A stretch of 64,000 nt of DNA, taken from positions 3,348,001-3,412,000 of the forward strand of contig JAUCEF010000001.1 in NCBI GenBank assembly GCA_033558025.1. The letters run 5' to 3'. Positions 43,791 through 54,790 of this stretch are shown here, in pieces; position 1 is the stretch's first letter, and each line of letters starts with the position of its first letter. The notes beneath the pieces were generated by a model that was not told where the DNA came from, did no database searches, and saw nothing but the letters and a program-made list of their open reading frames with translations. A program made the translations under genes and the position numbers. The DNA is from Phytophthora sp. 'mugwort' (lineage: Eukaryota > Oomycota > Peronosporomycetes > Peronosporales > Peronosporaceae).

Positions 43791-43976
43791 AAGTTACCGG
43801 TGTTCCCTCTCACTCTTTGAAGGTAACATTGGATTCAAAAATTCCAGACTCGGGGTACTTAACTACAGGGCCATTTTTGTGCAGGATGTACCAGCAAGGA
43901 TATCTGCTGCGCTTCCTGCCTAGCTCTTCTTGTACTTCTGGATGAGAACCTTGATGATCCGCTTGAGGTATCAGGA

Positions 43977-44303
43977 GTGAACGATTCGACCTCCTACAGA
44001 CTCGTTAATTCAGCGCTATCACACTCCTCAACACCGCAAACGTCATCGTCAGCGGGCTCGGCTATCGTGTTCTCCTCGATAGGCTCCGTCGCTGAAATCC
44101 GGTTTGAGGCATGGATGCGCGATTGCATGGTCGATCCAGTGGCTGAGGCTAGTTACCTCACGTTACTTAAAGTATTGAGTAAGACCGAAGTACCACCAGG
44201 ACGGTTGGTTGTGAGAGCACATATGACTACAAGTACCGAATACGTGGTACTACCGGCGTTCCAGTTTGGAACAGCCCCGGACCATGAATTGCTCTTAAAT
44301 TAG
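43977..44303 (+). other. hypothetical ORF upstream of gypsy LTR
   Basis: 108 codons, GTG-initiated as listed, Ser/Thr-rich first half, then EVPPGRLVVRAHMTT. No family recognised. Its position just before a purine-rich stretch and an LTR leaves open that it is the 3' tail of another gypsy element. Confidence 0.25.
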
Positions 44304-44354
44304 AATAAATCGTTGGCGCTATGATTAGCGAGGAGGTCATTTGTGGAGGACATA

Positions 44355-44813
44355 TGTGACGGGGTTACATGAAGAGTGCCAAGTCACTCTTCAGAATGGT
44401 GTACCCAAGTACTCTGTAAGTGATGTAGCAAACATCTATGACGCCACTACCGTGACGTCACGGATAGGTACCACACATATGGTATAAGGACCTCAGAACC
44501 ACCCAATAGGATAACATCCAGTATACTTTATAGGTGACTCATAGATAGTATGATACGCATTTAAGGAGATCACCTATAAATAATTCAGTCTTATATATAT
44601 CTACCTATTTTGGTAACAGTCCCCTCAGACCAGGGACTTGTGAACTGCCGTTCACTGAGAGTTTGTATACTATCTGAAAATAACACTGCCTGGGCGCAAG
44701 ATGACGTGAGCCTCGTCAGCTTTGTAGCACTCGTAGTCAATTCACGTCTACACTGGTTACTACCTGAAACCTCTGTGTCCTAGCAACATGGACCGGAATG
44801 ACATTACTCATCT
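44355..44813 (+). repeat. 5' LTR of gypsy copy 2
   Basis: It begins TGTGACGGGGTTACATGAAG and follows the copy 1 LTR for its first two thirds (to about 44700), then has unrelated sequence in place of the MULE-like end before the shared GAACGACTCA stretch. The purine-rich GTGGAGGACATA just upstream resembles a polypurine tract. Confidence 0.75.
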
Positions 44814-44843
44814 GAACGACTCACAGTTTGAGTCAGTTCGTAA

Positions 44844-45790
44844 GATGACTGGCATCTTTGGCATGGTGCCTTTGCGTAATTGACGTCGTCAACGCAAGCA
44901 GAGCAGGTCGAGCACGTGACCGCGTTCGACATGTACAAGTGGGAGCTCATCGAACATGTTCGGTGCAACCTCCAGGTTCCGGAAGCAGAGCCGAAACCGG
45001 TCTACCTCAAGCCGTTGAGGCTGAAGGTAAAAACTCGTACGAGGGGCGGGGGGGGGGGGGGGGAGACATTCACTTCTGGGTGTGAGAAGTCGAGCTCGCA
45101 ATGGATGCGGCTCTCATCTCTTCCGAGCACCCACGAGTGGCTTTCGCCCTCTCCAACTTTAGTAGTCGTGTTAAGAGTTGAGCGTATACGCAAGAAGCGA
45201 CAACGCCTGGACACTTCGCATCCTGGCCTTAGCTGTGTGAACAGCTTAGAGCTGCGTTCCTCGCGGCGAACTATGATACCGGCAGCGGTCACGCTTCCTG
45301 TCATTTAAACAAGGAAGGCGTGAGCTGGACGAGTACACCCAGGAGATGCGGGGCTCACCGCATCACTCGTGGGGTACCCACTCCATGAACACATCAAGAT
45401 GATGACGTTCATGAACGGCCTAAGAGTATCCCCGGACCACACTCAGCTATTTCGGACACAGACCAACACTCTGCAAGAGAGGATCCAAACCGCCCTTCCA
45501 GAGGAGTAAAGCCACCGCCAGGCGTGCACGCCGGCGGCGACGTGGCTAGTGGAAGCGACACCAAGTCGCGGGGCTCCAAGCGGGCCAGTTCAGATGGAAC
45601 TTGGGCTCGTCGAGCAGCATGACATTCGCTGCTATAGCTGTGGTAAGCTGGGACACATGGCATGTGCCTGTCGTGCAGGGGAAAACGAAAACGTTTCCCT
45701 CCCAAGCTTATCGCGCTCAAGGGACGCCGGCAAAAGTCGCGACTCCATTGGCAGGGGAACGCAGGGCACCAGTAGAGGCGGGGAGCCCTA
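44844..45790 (+). pseudogene. gypsy Gag, decayed
   Basis: It aligns with 3120-4043: MTGIFGM at the start, then stops (TGA 44881, TGA near 45180) and frame changes, including one at a run of at least 14 G near 45050. The zinc knuckle CYSCGKLGHMACAC is still legible in frame 45549-45791, with the last spacing residues changed. Confidence 0.8.
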
Positions 45791-46185
45791 ATGGGGAAGA
45801 TCTAAGTCTTCACTTCAGTGGAGACTTAGCCCCTGAGAGTCTTTGCACCCTCGAATCGAAGAAGGGCAGCGTTGGGCTGCTAGTAGTACACGTAAGTGTA
45901 CGGGGATATACCCATCCCTTCCAAGTCTTGATAGACCCCGGGGTGTCGAAGAACTTCGCACGCCGCCAGACTGTTGCGGGGAGCAGCAACAAGTTGGCCG
46001 ATGCTTTACGCGAAAGCAAAGGCAACGGGACAGTGTCAGTACAACTGACCGACGGAACGGTGATTGCCGTTCCAACGATCCATGTGGGTCTAGCTCCAAA
46101 GTTTGAGTATTTCGACCGCATGGAGAAGTTTACTGTCCTAGAGATGGACAAGGATCCTGGACATGCCGTGGCCCGAGAAACATGA
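45601..46185 (+). pseudogene. gypsy protease region (copy 2), open frame
   Basis: Frame 45601-46185 is open and includes LIDPGVSKNFARRQTV and TVSVQLTDGTVIAVPTIHVG. It lacks the one-base deletion of copy 1, yet also reads D-P-G where an aspartic protease needs D-S/T-G, and ends at the same TGA after VARET. It is not a functional protease by motif. Confidence 0.7.
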
Positions 46186-46492
46186 GCCATGGATCGATTG
46201 GTGAAACAAAGCCATCGGGGCCACCCGGCCTGCAGTCACTGGCAGAGCATTGGTGAGTCATGTTCTCACCTCTTCCAGGAAGTGGGGCGTCCGAAAGGGA
46301 CGCCGAGATGCAAGAGCATCCAGTGAATTTTTGGAAGCCGCCGACGTATTGAGCGACTCCCTAGAAGCGGTGGCAGCAGAAGCTACACCTGGTCGAGTGC
46401 GGTAGTCCTTGCAGGATAGCCCTCGACCCCCGCCGGAATCTAGACCGGCGGCTGAGGCTTCAAGAGTGGCGGTGCCCGGAGGCACCGACCAG

Positions 46493-46781
46493 GTGGGTAA
46501 CCCTAGGTCCACGCCAAGTCACCCAGACAGAAACTGGCGAGGAAGACGTGCGAGGCGCTTCCTGCGTGGGAAACCATGTTCGACACGGAGTCACCTAGAC
46601 TGAAAATGGCGAGGAAGGCGCAAAATGCGCCTTCTGTGTGGGTAACCTTGTTCCACACCAGGTCGCCCAGACCTTAACTTAGGAAAAAACGGCGAGACGC
46701 ACTTGTTGTGTGGGTAACCATGTTTCACACGAAGCCCTAGAGGCTTTGGACGTCGTCTATGAGACGTCCACATACATTAGT
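46493..46781 (+). repeat. 72-bp tandem repeat (copy 2)
   Basis: Units start at 46493, 46566, 46638 and 46710, with the same spacing and nearly the same bases as 4783-5071. Confidence 0.8.
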
Positions 46782-46918
46782 AACGAAGTACCACGTTGCG
46801 ATCGCCGTCGACGACATAGTCGACACCGCAAGTCGAGTCTGAAGTCACTTCAGACCGGAGTCGCTTTAAACGCCCCGGAATCCATGGCCCGGGGTCTTCC
46901 AACGCGGCCAGTCGAAGG

Positions 46919-48227
46919 GTGTTATCAGACCTCGACGGCGTGATCGGCCATAAGGTCAAGACAGGAGGCATCAAGCTAGAGCCGCTGCCTCAGGTGTCAA
47001 AGCTCCTGAATCTCGAAGGGTTGACGCCGACAGATTTCCTGGCCAACCTGAAGGCTAGGGGGATCGCGGAAGTGGTACGCTGGCAGCAAGCGTCACGCCT
47101 GAGGAATTGAATTCCTTCTCGATCATGGAAAAGTGCGTCCTGGAGATATCCTGCCCCCCCCCCCCCCCCCCCCCAACATGCCTTGCACTTGTGTTCTGAG
47201 ATTCTCAAGAACCAGAAGGATCCTGTATATCCTTTGGTGAAGGATTTCGAGGACGTTATGTAAAAGGATCCACCGTCTCAACTCCGACCGGATCGCGGGA
47301 TTAGGCACGAGATCGATCTCGTGCCGGGCTCAAAGTACTGTGTCACCAGACAATGGTCACTGCCTCGCGAGCAAGGCGAGGTCATTAATGCCCTCTTTGA
47401 CGCTAAGGCCAAGGCAGGCATGGTGTAGGAATCGAATCCCTGCACTCGACGCCAACCATCTTCGTTCGGATGCCGAACGGGAAGTGGCGTCTGGCTTGTG
47501 CTTTCAAGAAGCTGAACAGCGGGACGGTGCCGGCCCAGACACCCGCCCCGGAGAAGGGCGTGTTGTTGAACGACATGGCGGGGTGCGAGTTATACAGCAA
47601 TTTGGATGTGGTGGACGGATACTACTGGGTCCTGATACGCAAGAGCGACACCCCGCTCACGCAATGATCGCCGCAAGTGGTATGCTCTGAGAGTAGTTGG
47701 TGATGCCACAGGCCTGTCTAATGCCCCGGCGACGTTCAATCGTCTGGTCACGCAGTTTTTAGACCACAGCGTGCGTCCACACAGTAGTATTTCGACGACA
47801 TCTTCGTACACAGCCATGCTGATGGAGGCAAGACGGCTATGGAGGTGCATTTGGAGCACCTCTGTCGAGTGTCAGAAGCCATGAGAGCGAACAAGCCCTA
47901 TGCCGACACCCACAAGTGATTCTTCGCGGCGCAAGAGATCAAAGTTCTCGGTTGCTTCGTTAGCAGCGTCGGCGTTCGAGCCGACCCGGAGAAGGTCAAG
48001 GCCATTTCGGCTTGGCCACCGCTAAGTACCAGAAGGACATGAGAAAGAGATAAGGCTTAGCCAACTACCCCCATAAGTACCGCGAGAGGTACGCGGGTCT
48101 GGCTAGACCCTTGCCAAATCTTCTAAAGAAGGATACCGAGGGCGTGAGCACCAATAAGCCTTTGACAATGTCAAGGCAAGCCTCTAAAAGGCACCTGTCC
48201 TGGCACTGCCGGATGAGACGAAGCCGT
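46919..48227 (+). pseudogene. gypsy RT and partial RNase H (copy 2)
   Basis: It follows copy 1 from its pre-RT region, with decay beyond about 46988, including a C-run of about 20 at 47153-47174. PNGKWRLACAFKKLNSGTVP and LDVVDGYY keep the fingers and the motif A Asp; the motif C region (47790-47805) is frameshifted. Homology stops near 48227, inside RNase H (after ALPDETK). Confidence 0.8.
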
Positions 48228-48391
48228 CGCAGGCATATCCATCCCCGGATGCGTAGGCGATGCCCCGAAGAACTTCTTACGCGCCCCTCGGACGGTTCAA
48301 GAGGCTCGGTTGCACGGACCACCCGTTTCAGTACTAGCCCGTCAATGAGAGTCAGCGTGGCTCCAGTGTCGGCCAGCATCTGAGAAGGCAA
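48228..48391 (-). pseudogene. retroviral-type aspartic protease fragment
   Basis: LPSQMLADTGATLTLIDGLV gives the D-T-G active-site triad of a retropepsin, with a hydrophobic strand before it. It is cut off at the junction with gypsy copy 2. Between it and the zinc knuckle (48392-50475) lie frames rich in Glu/Asp and Lys (48839-48459, 49160-48921, 49877-49500, 50200-49931) that form a long decayed linker. Confidence 0.68.
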
Positions 48392-50475
48392 ACAGTCGAT
48401 ATATCCACTATAGAGTGCTTGAAACTACCAACGGCACACACCACACGCCCCCCTCCTTTCACGACCTGTTGCAGGTCACGGTTTCATCCTCAAACTCATA
48501 GTGCACTCCAAATCCATTGGGCAAGTTGACCGTGACTACTTCCACCAGGCCGGGCTTCTTTGACGGTTCTGAATGAACTCGATCAGTCCCTATAACATTC
48601 ACATAACTAGAGGCATCCTCGTTGCACTCAGGCCTGAATTCTCGTTCACCCAATGCCTCGGCGCGGCTCTGGTACAGCGCCGAACAGTCGAAACACGCAA
48701 CCTTCTTCGTTGGTGTCGGCGACAACCTCTCGCAGCTGGATACGATCGTCATTCCCATAGGTCGCACAACGCCTCCTATACCCGGATTACATTTCTTGCA
48801 AAGTAATCCTCGGTCCAGGTCAGTACTCGCTCCCAGCACCGTTTAATCAGGTTCAGTTCCTTCCCTACAAGGTCTATATGTCAACGCAACCGTTCAGAGT
48901 CCATTCAGGATGTATATCTCTTAACGGTGGGACTTCTGCTTCCTCTTCTTTATCGGGCGGCTCTTTTCGACCATAAATCCATCCTTCATACTCGTCTTGT
49001 TCCTCTTCAGCATCCGGAACACTGCTTGGCGAGCGATAGCCCTCAACCGCTTCGGACTGATGGCCTCCTTGTCATAGCGCTTCGGTACGCGTACAGTCAC
49101 AGCGATTGAAGCTACCATTTCTTCCTCAAGGTCTAAGGAGAGTACGATGTTCTCCTTCATGACCTCTTCGCAATTCTCAGTCCTTTCAATAATAGCAGTA
49201 ACGACTCCCTCCTCGCCTTCTTCCTCAAATCCAGTATCCGCGGCTTCCGCATAATCCGTAACTCCGACTTCAATAAAGTCAACCCCACATTTTCTCCTCT
49301 TTGGATACTTGGTTCCTATTCGAACTGGTCACAGAGTCAGGTACACTCACCAGACGAGCCACTTGGCTGGGCATGGACGTAGTAAAGTCTCGGTTCGCAC
49401 GCTTCGCTTTGGCAGTGTTCCTCGAAATCTCATGGAACTACTCTTGCCAATATTCAGGCGACGGCTTTCCTTCGAGTGACGCACTCCGTGTCCGTTCCAT
49501 TACTTCGGACTCCAACCCGAGAACCGTGTCATTTCCTCCAACGATAGTTCTTTCTGCGTCTCAGTATTCTGCTTTGTCCGTCGCTTCAGTTCGACTTCGT
49601 CGCGGCAATAAAATCGCTCCTCGATTTCCTTGTCGTACTCCTCTTCTTCTACAGCGACTACTTCTCCAGCCAGAACACTAGCTTCTTGACCCGGCTCAAC
49701 ATCTCCATCGCCTCTAAAAATTCGGCGCCCGTGAAAAAAACAAGTGAAAGGAGAGGGACTTTCTATCTCGGTCCCCTCCGCTTCCTCGTCAACATCGTCA
49801 TGAATATCTTCAGGCATGTCCTTCACCGTGGTCGTGCGCACTGCTTCAACCGTCATCGATTCTTCGTCGGACGACAACGTTCTCCTCCGTCACTTGTAAA
49901 ACCGAGCCCTTCTCCCGTGCTAGCGTCCTTCTATCGAATGACACAGTCGACAGCGTTACCGTTCTCGTCTTCGCCTAAGGCGATCCTTTCAGCAACCTCT
50001 TCGTCGTAGTCAACACTGGGTTCCACACTCGTGCTCGGTTCCTCATCTCCTTCACTACCGGGGCAGCCAACCGAGTCGTCGCTCTCCGCTTCATCTCCCT
50101 CCACTGCATCTTCTTGGTCGATCAAACTCTTCCACATAGCCATCCAAGTCTGAGTCAAACACTTTAAGCCCTTCGTCGTCCCCACCACACACATCCTCAA
50201 ACCGGATTACCGTCCGCCAACATTCCTTCCACTGTCAACCCACGAGTCGCTTCCTAGAAAGAGGAAGGAGTGACTCTCTTCTCCCCTTTCTCTCGCCACC
50301 CTTACTGTTGTGTAGCAGGACGCACAGGAGCAGCTCTTGATCCTTCAGCATTTTTTGTGAATTCTCGCAGTCCAGACAGCGTAGGACATTCTGCGACTCC
50401 GTACCCACGGCCTTTACGAAAAGAAACAGCCTCGAACGACCTCCTGAGTTGCCTCCTACACCGTTACCTCGGTAT

Positions 50476-51973
50476 GTTTCTTCACACCCTTCAATGATGT
50501 GTCCCAACTGTTCGCACCGACGACAGATCAGTCGCTGTCGTGAACAATTAGCACGGTTGTACTCTTTCGGTCACACCGTCCGCACGCACTGATGCCGTCA
50601 CGCGACCGATCGTCAGGAGCCATACTGATACCCCTGGACGGCCGTTCCCTTCCCTTCTCGCACGGCAGCTGGTTGACTCTGTACAACAGCAACCGTGGGA
50701 GCAATATCCGGCGACGCTCGCCATTGAATGGTCGCCTGCCGCTGTCACTGCTGCTGCTGATGCACTAGAGAACGCATTTGCTGCGCTAGCTCATCAATTG
50801 TCGACTGCGCAGGGGAAGGTTGGGCTTTTGCAGGATCTCCGTCAGCAACTCGTCGTCTTCTTCAATAGGGCGATGCATCTCCTTGAACATCAACCATGCA
50901 CACGCCTCTGCGATGTCACGCAGGACTCGAATCAAGCGTAGCCAACAACCGTTTGATCCTCAAACCCCGATGGAAAAGCTGGTATCTCATACGAGGGTCC
51001 GGGTAATCCAAAGCGTCATAGAGGTCCGAGACACGGTCTCCCCACTCCTCCATGGACTCACCAAGCTCGCGCCGCGTAGAATGCAAGCGTTCCTATAGTA
51101 CATCTGCGGTACGACTCAGGGAATGGTCGTGGAACCGTACTTCCAGCGTACGGAACGTCTTAAAGCTCGAATTCCCCCACAATCGTTGAGCTTCTCGTCC
51201 CTCAAGTTCTGAAGGGACACCATCAACCTGATTGATCCGATAGCCTTCGGTATAGGATGCAAAATAATCCCAGACGTCTCGTGCTTTTTCGACAGTAGCC
51301 GTGTCCGTGTAAACATGGGTGGGGCACCTTAACCGCATTCGACGCTAGACTCGGCAAAGCGAACGATGCCGTCCGGGTGGAAGAATCCCCTCCTTGTTCA
51401 CCGTATCCGTACCCCGTCTGTTGATGAGACGACCTCCCCACAGGTCCAGCGCGAGGTATTTTTAGAGCGCTCAGTCCCGGTCGCTGTGAGATTCTAGTCT
51501 TCAGTGGGCTCCTCATCGTATGTCTACTTCCAGACGTCGGCTGAGCGCTTCGACCCGTATTTGCCGATGAATATCACTACTCGAGCGACTCGTCGAGATG
51601 CTTGAACCGGGGGAGGCCCGCCGAACGACTGTCTGGGGCCGCAAGGAAGGCTTCGCAGAGCCGAGCCTCGTGTCGAAGCCCCACCCAAAGTTACCGTCTT
51701 CCCTGATCGAAACACCGCTTCCTGTCTCTTCCTCTTCTCTTCAGGGTCAGGTGCAACCCCAAACTTACGCTTCATTGACCGTTCCCAACCCACCGTTGGT
51801 CGGTCCGAGATGCATGCTTCCGGTCCAGGTAGAAAGGGATGAACCGGTGCTTTAGCTTGCTGGGAGCCTCCAGTGGTAACTGCTCGAGGCCTCCGTGTAT
51901 TCGTCGTCAAACTGTTCCTCGTATGGCCCTCCATACTATTCCTCATAATCAGCAGTGTAACGACCGGCACCAA
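50476..51973 (-). pseudogene. gypsy Gag with zinc knuckle, decayed
   Basis: The knuckle CRRCEQLGHIIEGC (C-x2-C-x4-H-x4-C) lies at 50525-50484. Upstream, frame 51338-51093 and its continuation read VWDYFASYTEGY, LWGNSSFKTFRTLEVRFHDH and an ESMEEWGDRVSDLY-type segment, a Retrotrans_gag-like capsid region. Frame 51973-51524 holds a basic N-terminal segment. Stops separate the pieces. Confidence 0.68.
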
Positions 51974-52468
51974 ACTCGTCTCTGTCTAGCGGTCGATCTT
52001 CGTCAAGACTGCCCGTCTCTTCTAGGAAAGCTCTAGACTCCCAGCCTTCCTCCTCTCCTCTTTCATGTGTTCCTCCTCCTTCTGCTCTTCTCGTTCAACC
52101 TCGGGCGGGTCTTCGTATTCGTTCGCATGATCACCCGCAGTCGCCCAAAAGCTCCTCATAACTTCTCCTTGCGACGCCTCACGTCTGGCCGTGGTCAAGA
52201 CCATGATCGAGCGGTCGGCGCTACTTCTGAAGCGTCCCTCAGCCCCTGTATCCTGCACGGCTCCTTATCCAGGCCCTTCAGGCCCTTGACTGGCCCGGCG
52301 ACTTCTACCAGATTCCAGTCGCTCCACTTCCGACCGTACCACCGAGGTCGTTCTCTTTTCTTCGTCTTCATCATGAACGCCTTCGTTCCGGCGTGTCGTG
52401 GCATCATCTTCGTCTCCGTCAGCGCGATCCCCATACATTCGTGTCATCTCTTCACACTTAGCCCGCTT

Positions 52469-52720
52469 GGATCAGTTGTCCGTCTTGGCCTCTGTCGTCT
52501 TCACTCGCGTCTCCCAAGCGCCCACGGTAGCTTTTCACCGTAGCTCCACTAGGATCAGTGCTCCGTCTTGGCCTCTGCCGTCCTGATCCTTCTCACAATC
52601 GCGTTTCCCAAAAGCCCACCGTATCTTTTCACCGTAGCTCCTAGGATCAATTGTCCGTTTTGGCCTCTGCCGTGCTGATCCTTTCACACACTCGTGTTCC
52701 CTAACGTCCATGTTCCTTCA
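52469..52720. repeat. three-unit tandem repeat, 83-92 bp
   Basis: Units begin GGATCA at 52469, 52552 and 52644, each followed by CCGT[CT]TTGGCCTCTG, and (first two) by TTTTCACCGTAGCTCC. It lies in the N-terminal gag part of the minus-strand gypsy fragment. Confidence 0.65.
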
Positions 52721-53370
52721 CTTCCGACCGTTCCTAGGCGACGCTCCGCCGAGAACTTGCCTCTCTAGGCCTGCCTGGTACGGTTCCTCTCCAACTTCGA
52801 GTTTGAGGCATCCTTTAGCGCGGGTTGTGTCGCGGCTGGTGACGTACGGGGCCTTTACCAAGCGCACGCTCACTACAATCGAAGATGAGATTTCTGGCTC
52901 CAGTCTCCGTCACTCTCAGGGCGCGCTGCTTCACACCGAAGACACTACCCTGCTTCTCCACAAAGTTGTCGCGAGCCATCCTTGGGTGGGCCGATCCTCG
53001 AGATGTATGGAAGCAGAACGCTTGTAGAGAGCTAGAATAACCAACAAATCAAAATATAAGAATTAACTTGATAAAAGACCTTTTCACGACTGATCTCTTG
53101 CTTCACACCAGCTTTATTGTACCCTCCTATCTGTCGGTACTCCCGCGGCGATCGTCCCGTCACCCCTTCCTTCGCTTCACCACTCACTTGTCCTAACGTG
53201 AGCCGCTCCTGTGTAGCCACATTCCCACGACGTCCGTCCTTGCTGGCTCGCCGACCACCTAGCTCCAGATTCGAATCTCGTTGTTCAATGCCGTCAACTG
53301 GCGCATCGGTTCCGGCGATCTGAGTCCGAGCCAACCGTTAACAAAGGCCTGATTCGGGTCGCCTCACTAA

Positions 53371-53735
53371 TGTTGCGGCAGGGCTTCGCGCTCATCATCA
53401 TAGAGCTGCTCAGCTTGCCAGTAACTGCTCAGCCAACGTCGCTTCGCCCAGCGGACGGACCAGGCCGTGCCCGAGACGGTTGCCACCGTTCCTACTCGGT
53501 ACAGCTCCTGCGAGGAAAAAAATCTAAGTTCAGCCTGCAACAGTACTCGGCTCGCAGGAAAGCTCGGAGCTGGGCCCGACTCCGCAAATACCGCGCGGCC
53601 CTGCTTCGCGGGCACCACCACACGGGTTTGCTGTGGCTACGCGCGCTCTCAACCGCTCTCCTCCGTTGGTCGTTTGTCGTGGCTTTCTTCCCCTCCTCCT
53701 GATTCGGTGCAATCAGCACTGTCTATCGGCAGAGC
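53371..53735 (-). repeat. LTR (inner part) of second-family gypsy
   Basis: Plus-strand reading starts TGTTGCGGCAGGGC at 53371, so the LTR ends ...CAACA on the coding strand, followed by GGCGACCCGAATCAGG, a plausible primer-binding region, and then the gag start. 53509-53735 recurs inverted at 23076-23294. The outer LTR edge was not found. Confidence 0.6.
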
Positions 53736-54780
53736 CGACGGATGACTTCTGTCACGTTTGTCTGGCAGGCATAGAGCGATGGTTCAGCTTTTATCGTAAA
53801 TGGACGCATGTATTCTGGCGACGGGGAATATGTCGAAGAAAGGGGAAGTCGGCGAGATTGCTGTACAATGTTCCTTTGTTTTGCAACAATGAAGTATTTT
53901 CGCTGCCTAGAACCACCCCGTTATAGACTACCTATCCTACCTTCACATTTTAAGACCTTGAGGTTAATTAAGCAAGCTAATTGCTTTTTGTGGGCTAGCG
54001 TTGACAGGGACTGTTTATAACCTCTCTCGATCTCCAAAATCTTCGTACGAGCAGACGACTTCCTCGCTCTTGGGAGGATAACTCGAGGTGTAGAAAGGAA
54101 GATTGAACGTTCTAAAGCTAGTTCTTCTCCTACGACTCGCTAGTCACTTGCTCCTTGTACACCATATGTAGTAGTCCAGGGTGGAGATCCCGGCTCGGTT
54201 CCTTCATTGCAACTGTAACAGCAAACTGACGATTGTCACGCCTTGTTGTCACCTACTCCAACACACTCTGTCGACGCTGCCGCGTCGCTCACTGGTTGCA
54301 CATCCTGCCGCAGTGCCTAAGCCTCAACAAGAAAGGCTATCAATTGTTATTCGATGAATAGACACACCGATTATAATGCATCGTAGGAAATATCGACGCA
54401 CGAGTGCAGAGCTCGTGCTGCGTGCGGCTCGAATCCCGATTTGATTTGGCCCGTTTCCACTGGACCCATCAAATGTGGCAGCCTGGTCTTTCTCTATTAA
54501 AAATATTGTAACGGACAAAAGCATCAAGCTAACCAGCGCCCACCTCCCAACCAGGGATCCCGATTAATGCATACAGGCATACATTAATGTGCATTTAGCT
54601 ACTTCCATTATTTGTGGGAGCCTCCTGTAGAGTCGCTGGCCATTATGTATGTAGCGAGCTTTTACATATGCATTATTAAGGGGTGGGGTCTGATTTCGTA
54701 ATTACGTTTATCGCTTACAACCAACCATTCGCAGCTGCCAGGTCTCCGAATACTTCGTCCACACACGACTAATTTGCCCT
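53736..54780. other. non-coding, no gene seen
   Basis: It may contain the rest of the LTR (to about 54020) and the 5' flank of the hAT relic. A weak box-B-like stretch (GGCTCGAATCCC near 54426) has no box A. AT-rich repeats with CATTAATG and ATGCAT lie at 54565-54670. Confidence 0.4.
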
Positions 54781-54790
54781 AGACCTGGCA

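Larger units (their letters stand above)
44355..48227 (+). mobile_element. Ty3/gypsy element copy 2, truncated
   Basis: Same family as copy 1: LTR, gag, protease, linker repeats, RT and the start of RNase H are in order on the plus strand. It breaks off at about 48227, where minus-strand sequence of another gypsy family begins; no 3' LTR follows. Most of it differs clearly from copy 1, but about 45827-46988 is nearly identical to 4122-5279. Long G and C runs (45050-45063, 47153-47174) occur inside. Confidence 0.85.
48228..53735 (-). mobile_element. second-family Ty3/gypsy fragment (LTR-gag-protease)
   Basis: On the minus strand, an LTR-like region (53371-53735 or further) is followed by a gag-like N-terminus from about 53334, a capsid region with a zinc knuckle, a long acidic linker, and an aspartic protease motif truncated at 48228. 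RT, integrase and 3' LTR are missing; the break abuts gypsy copy 2. Many stops. An LTR piece of the same family lies at 23076-23294. Confidence 0.72.

Noticed and set aside
54421..54440. tRNA-like GGCTCGAATCCC
   Set aside because: Isolated, with no box A upstream.
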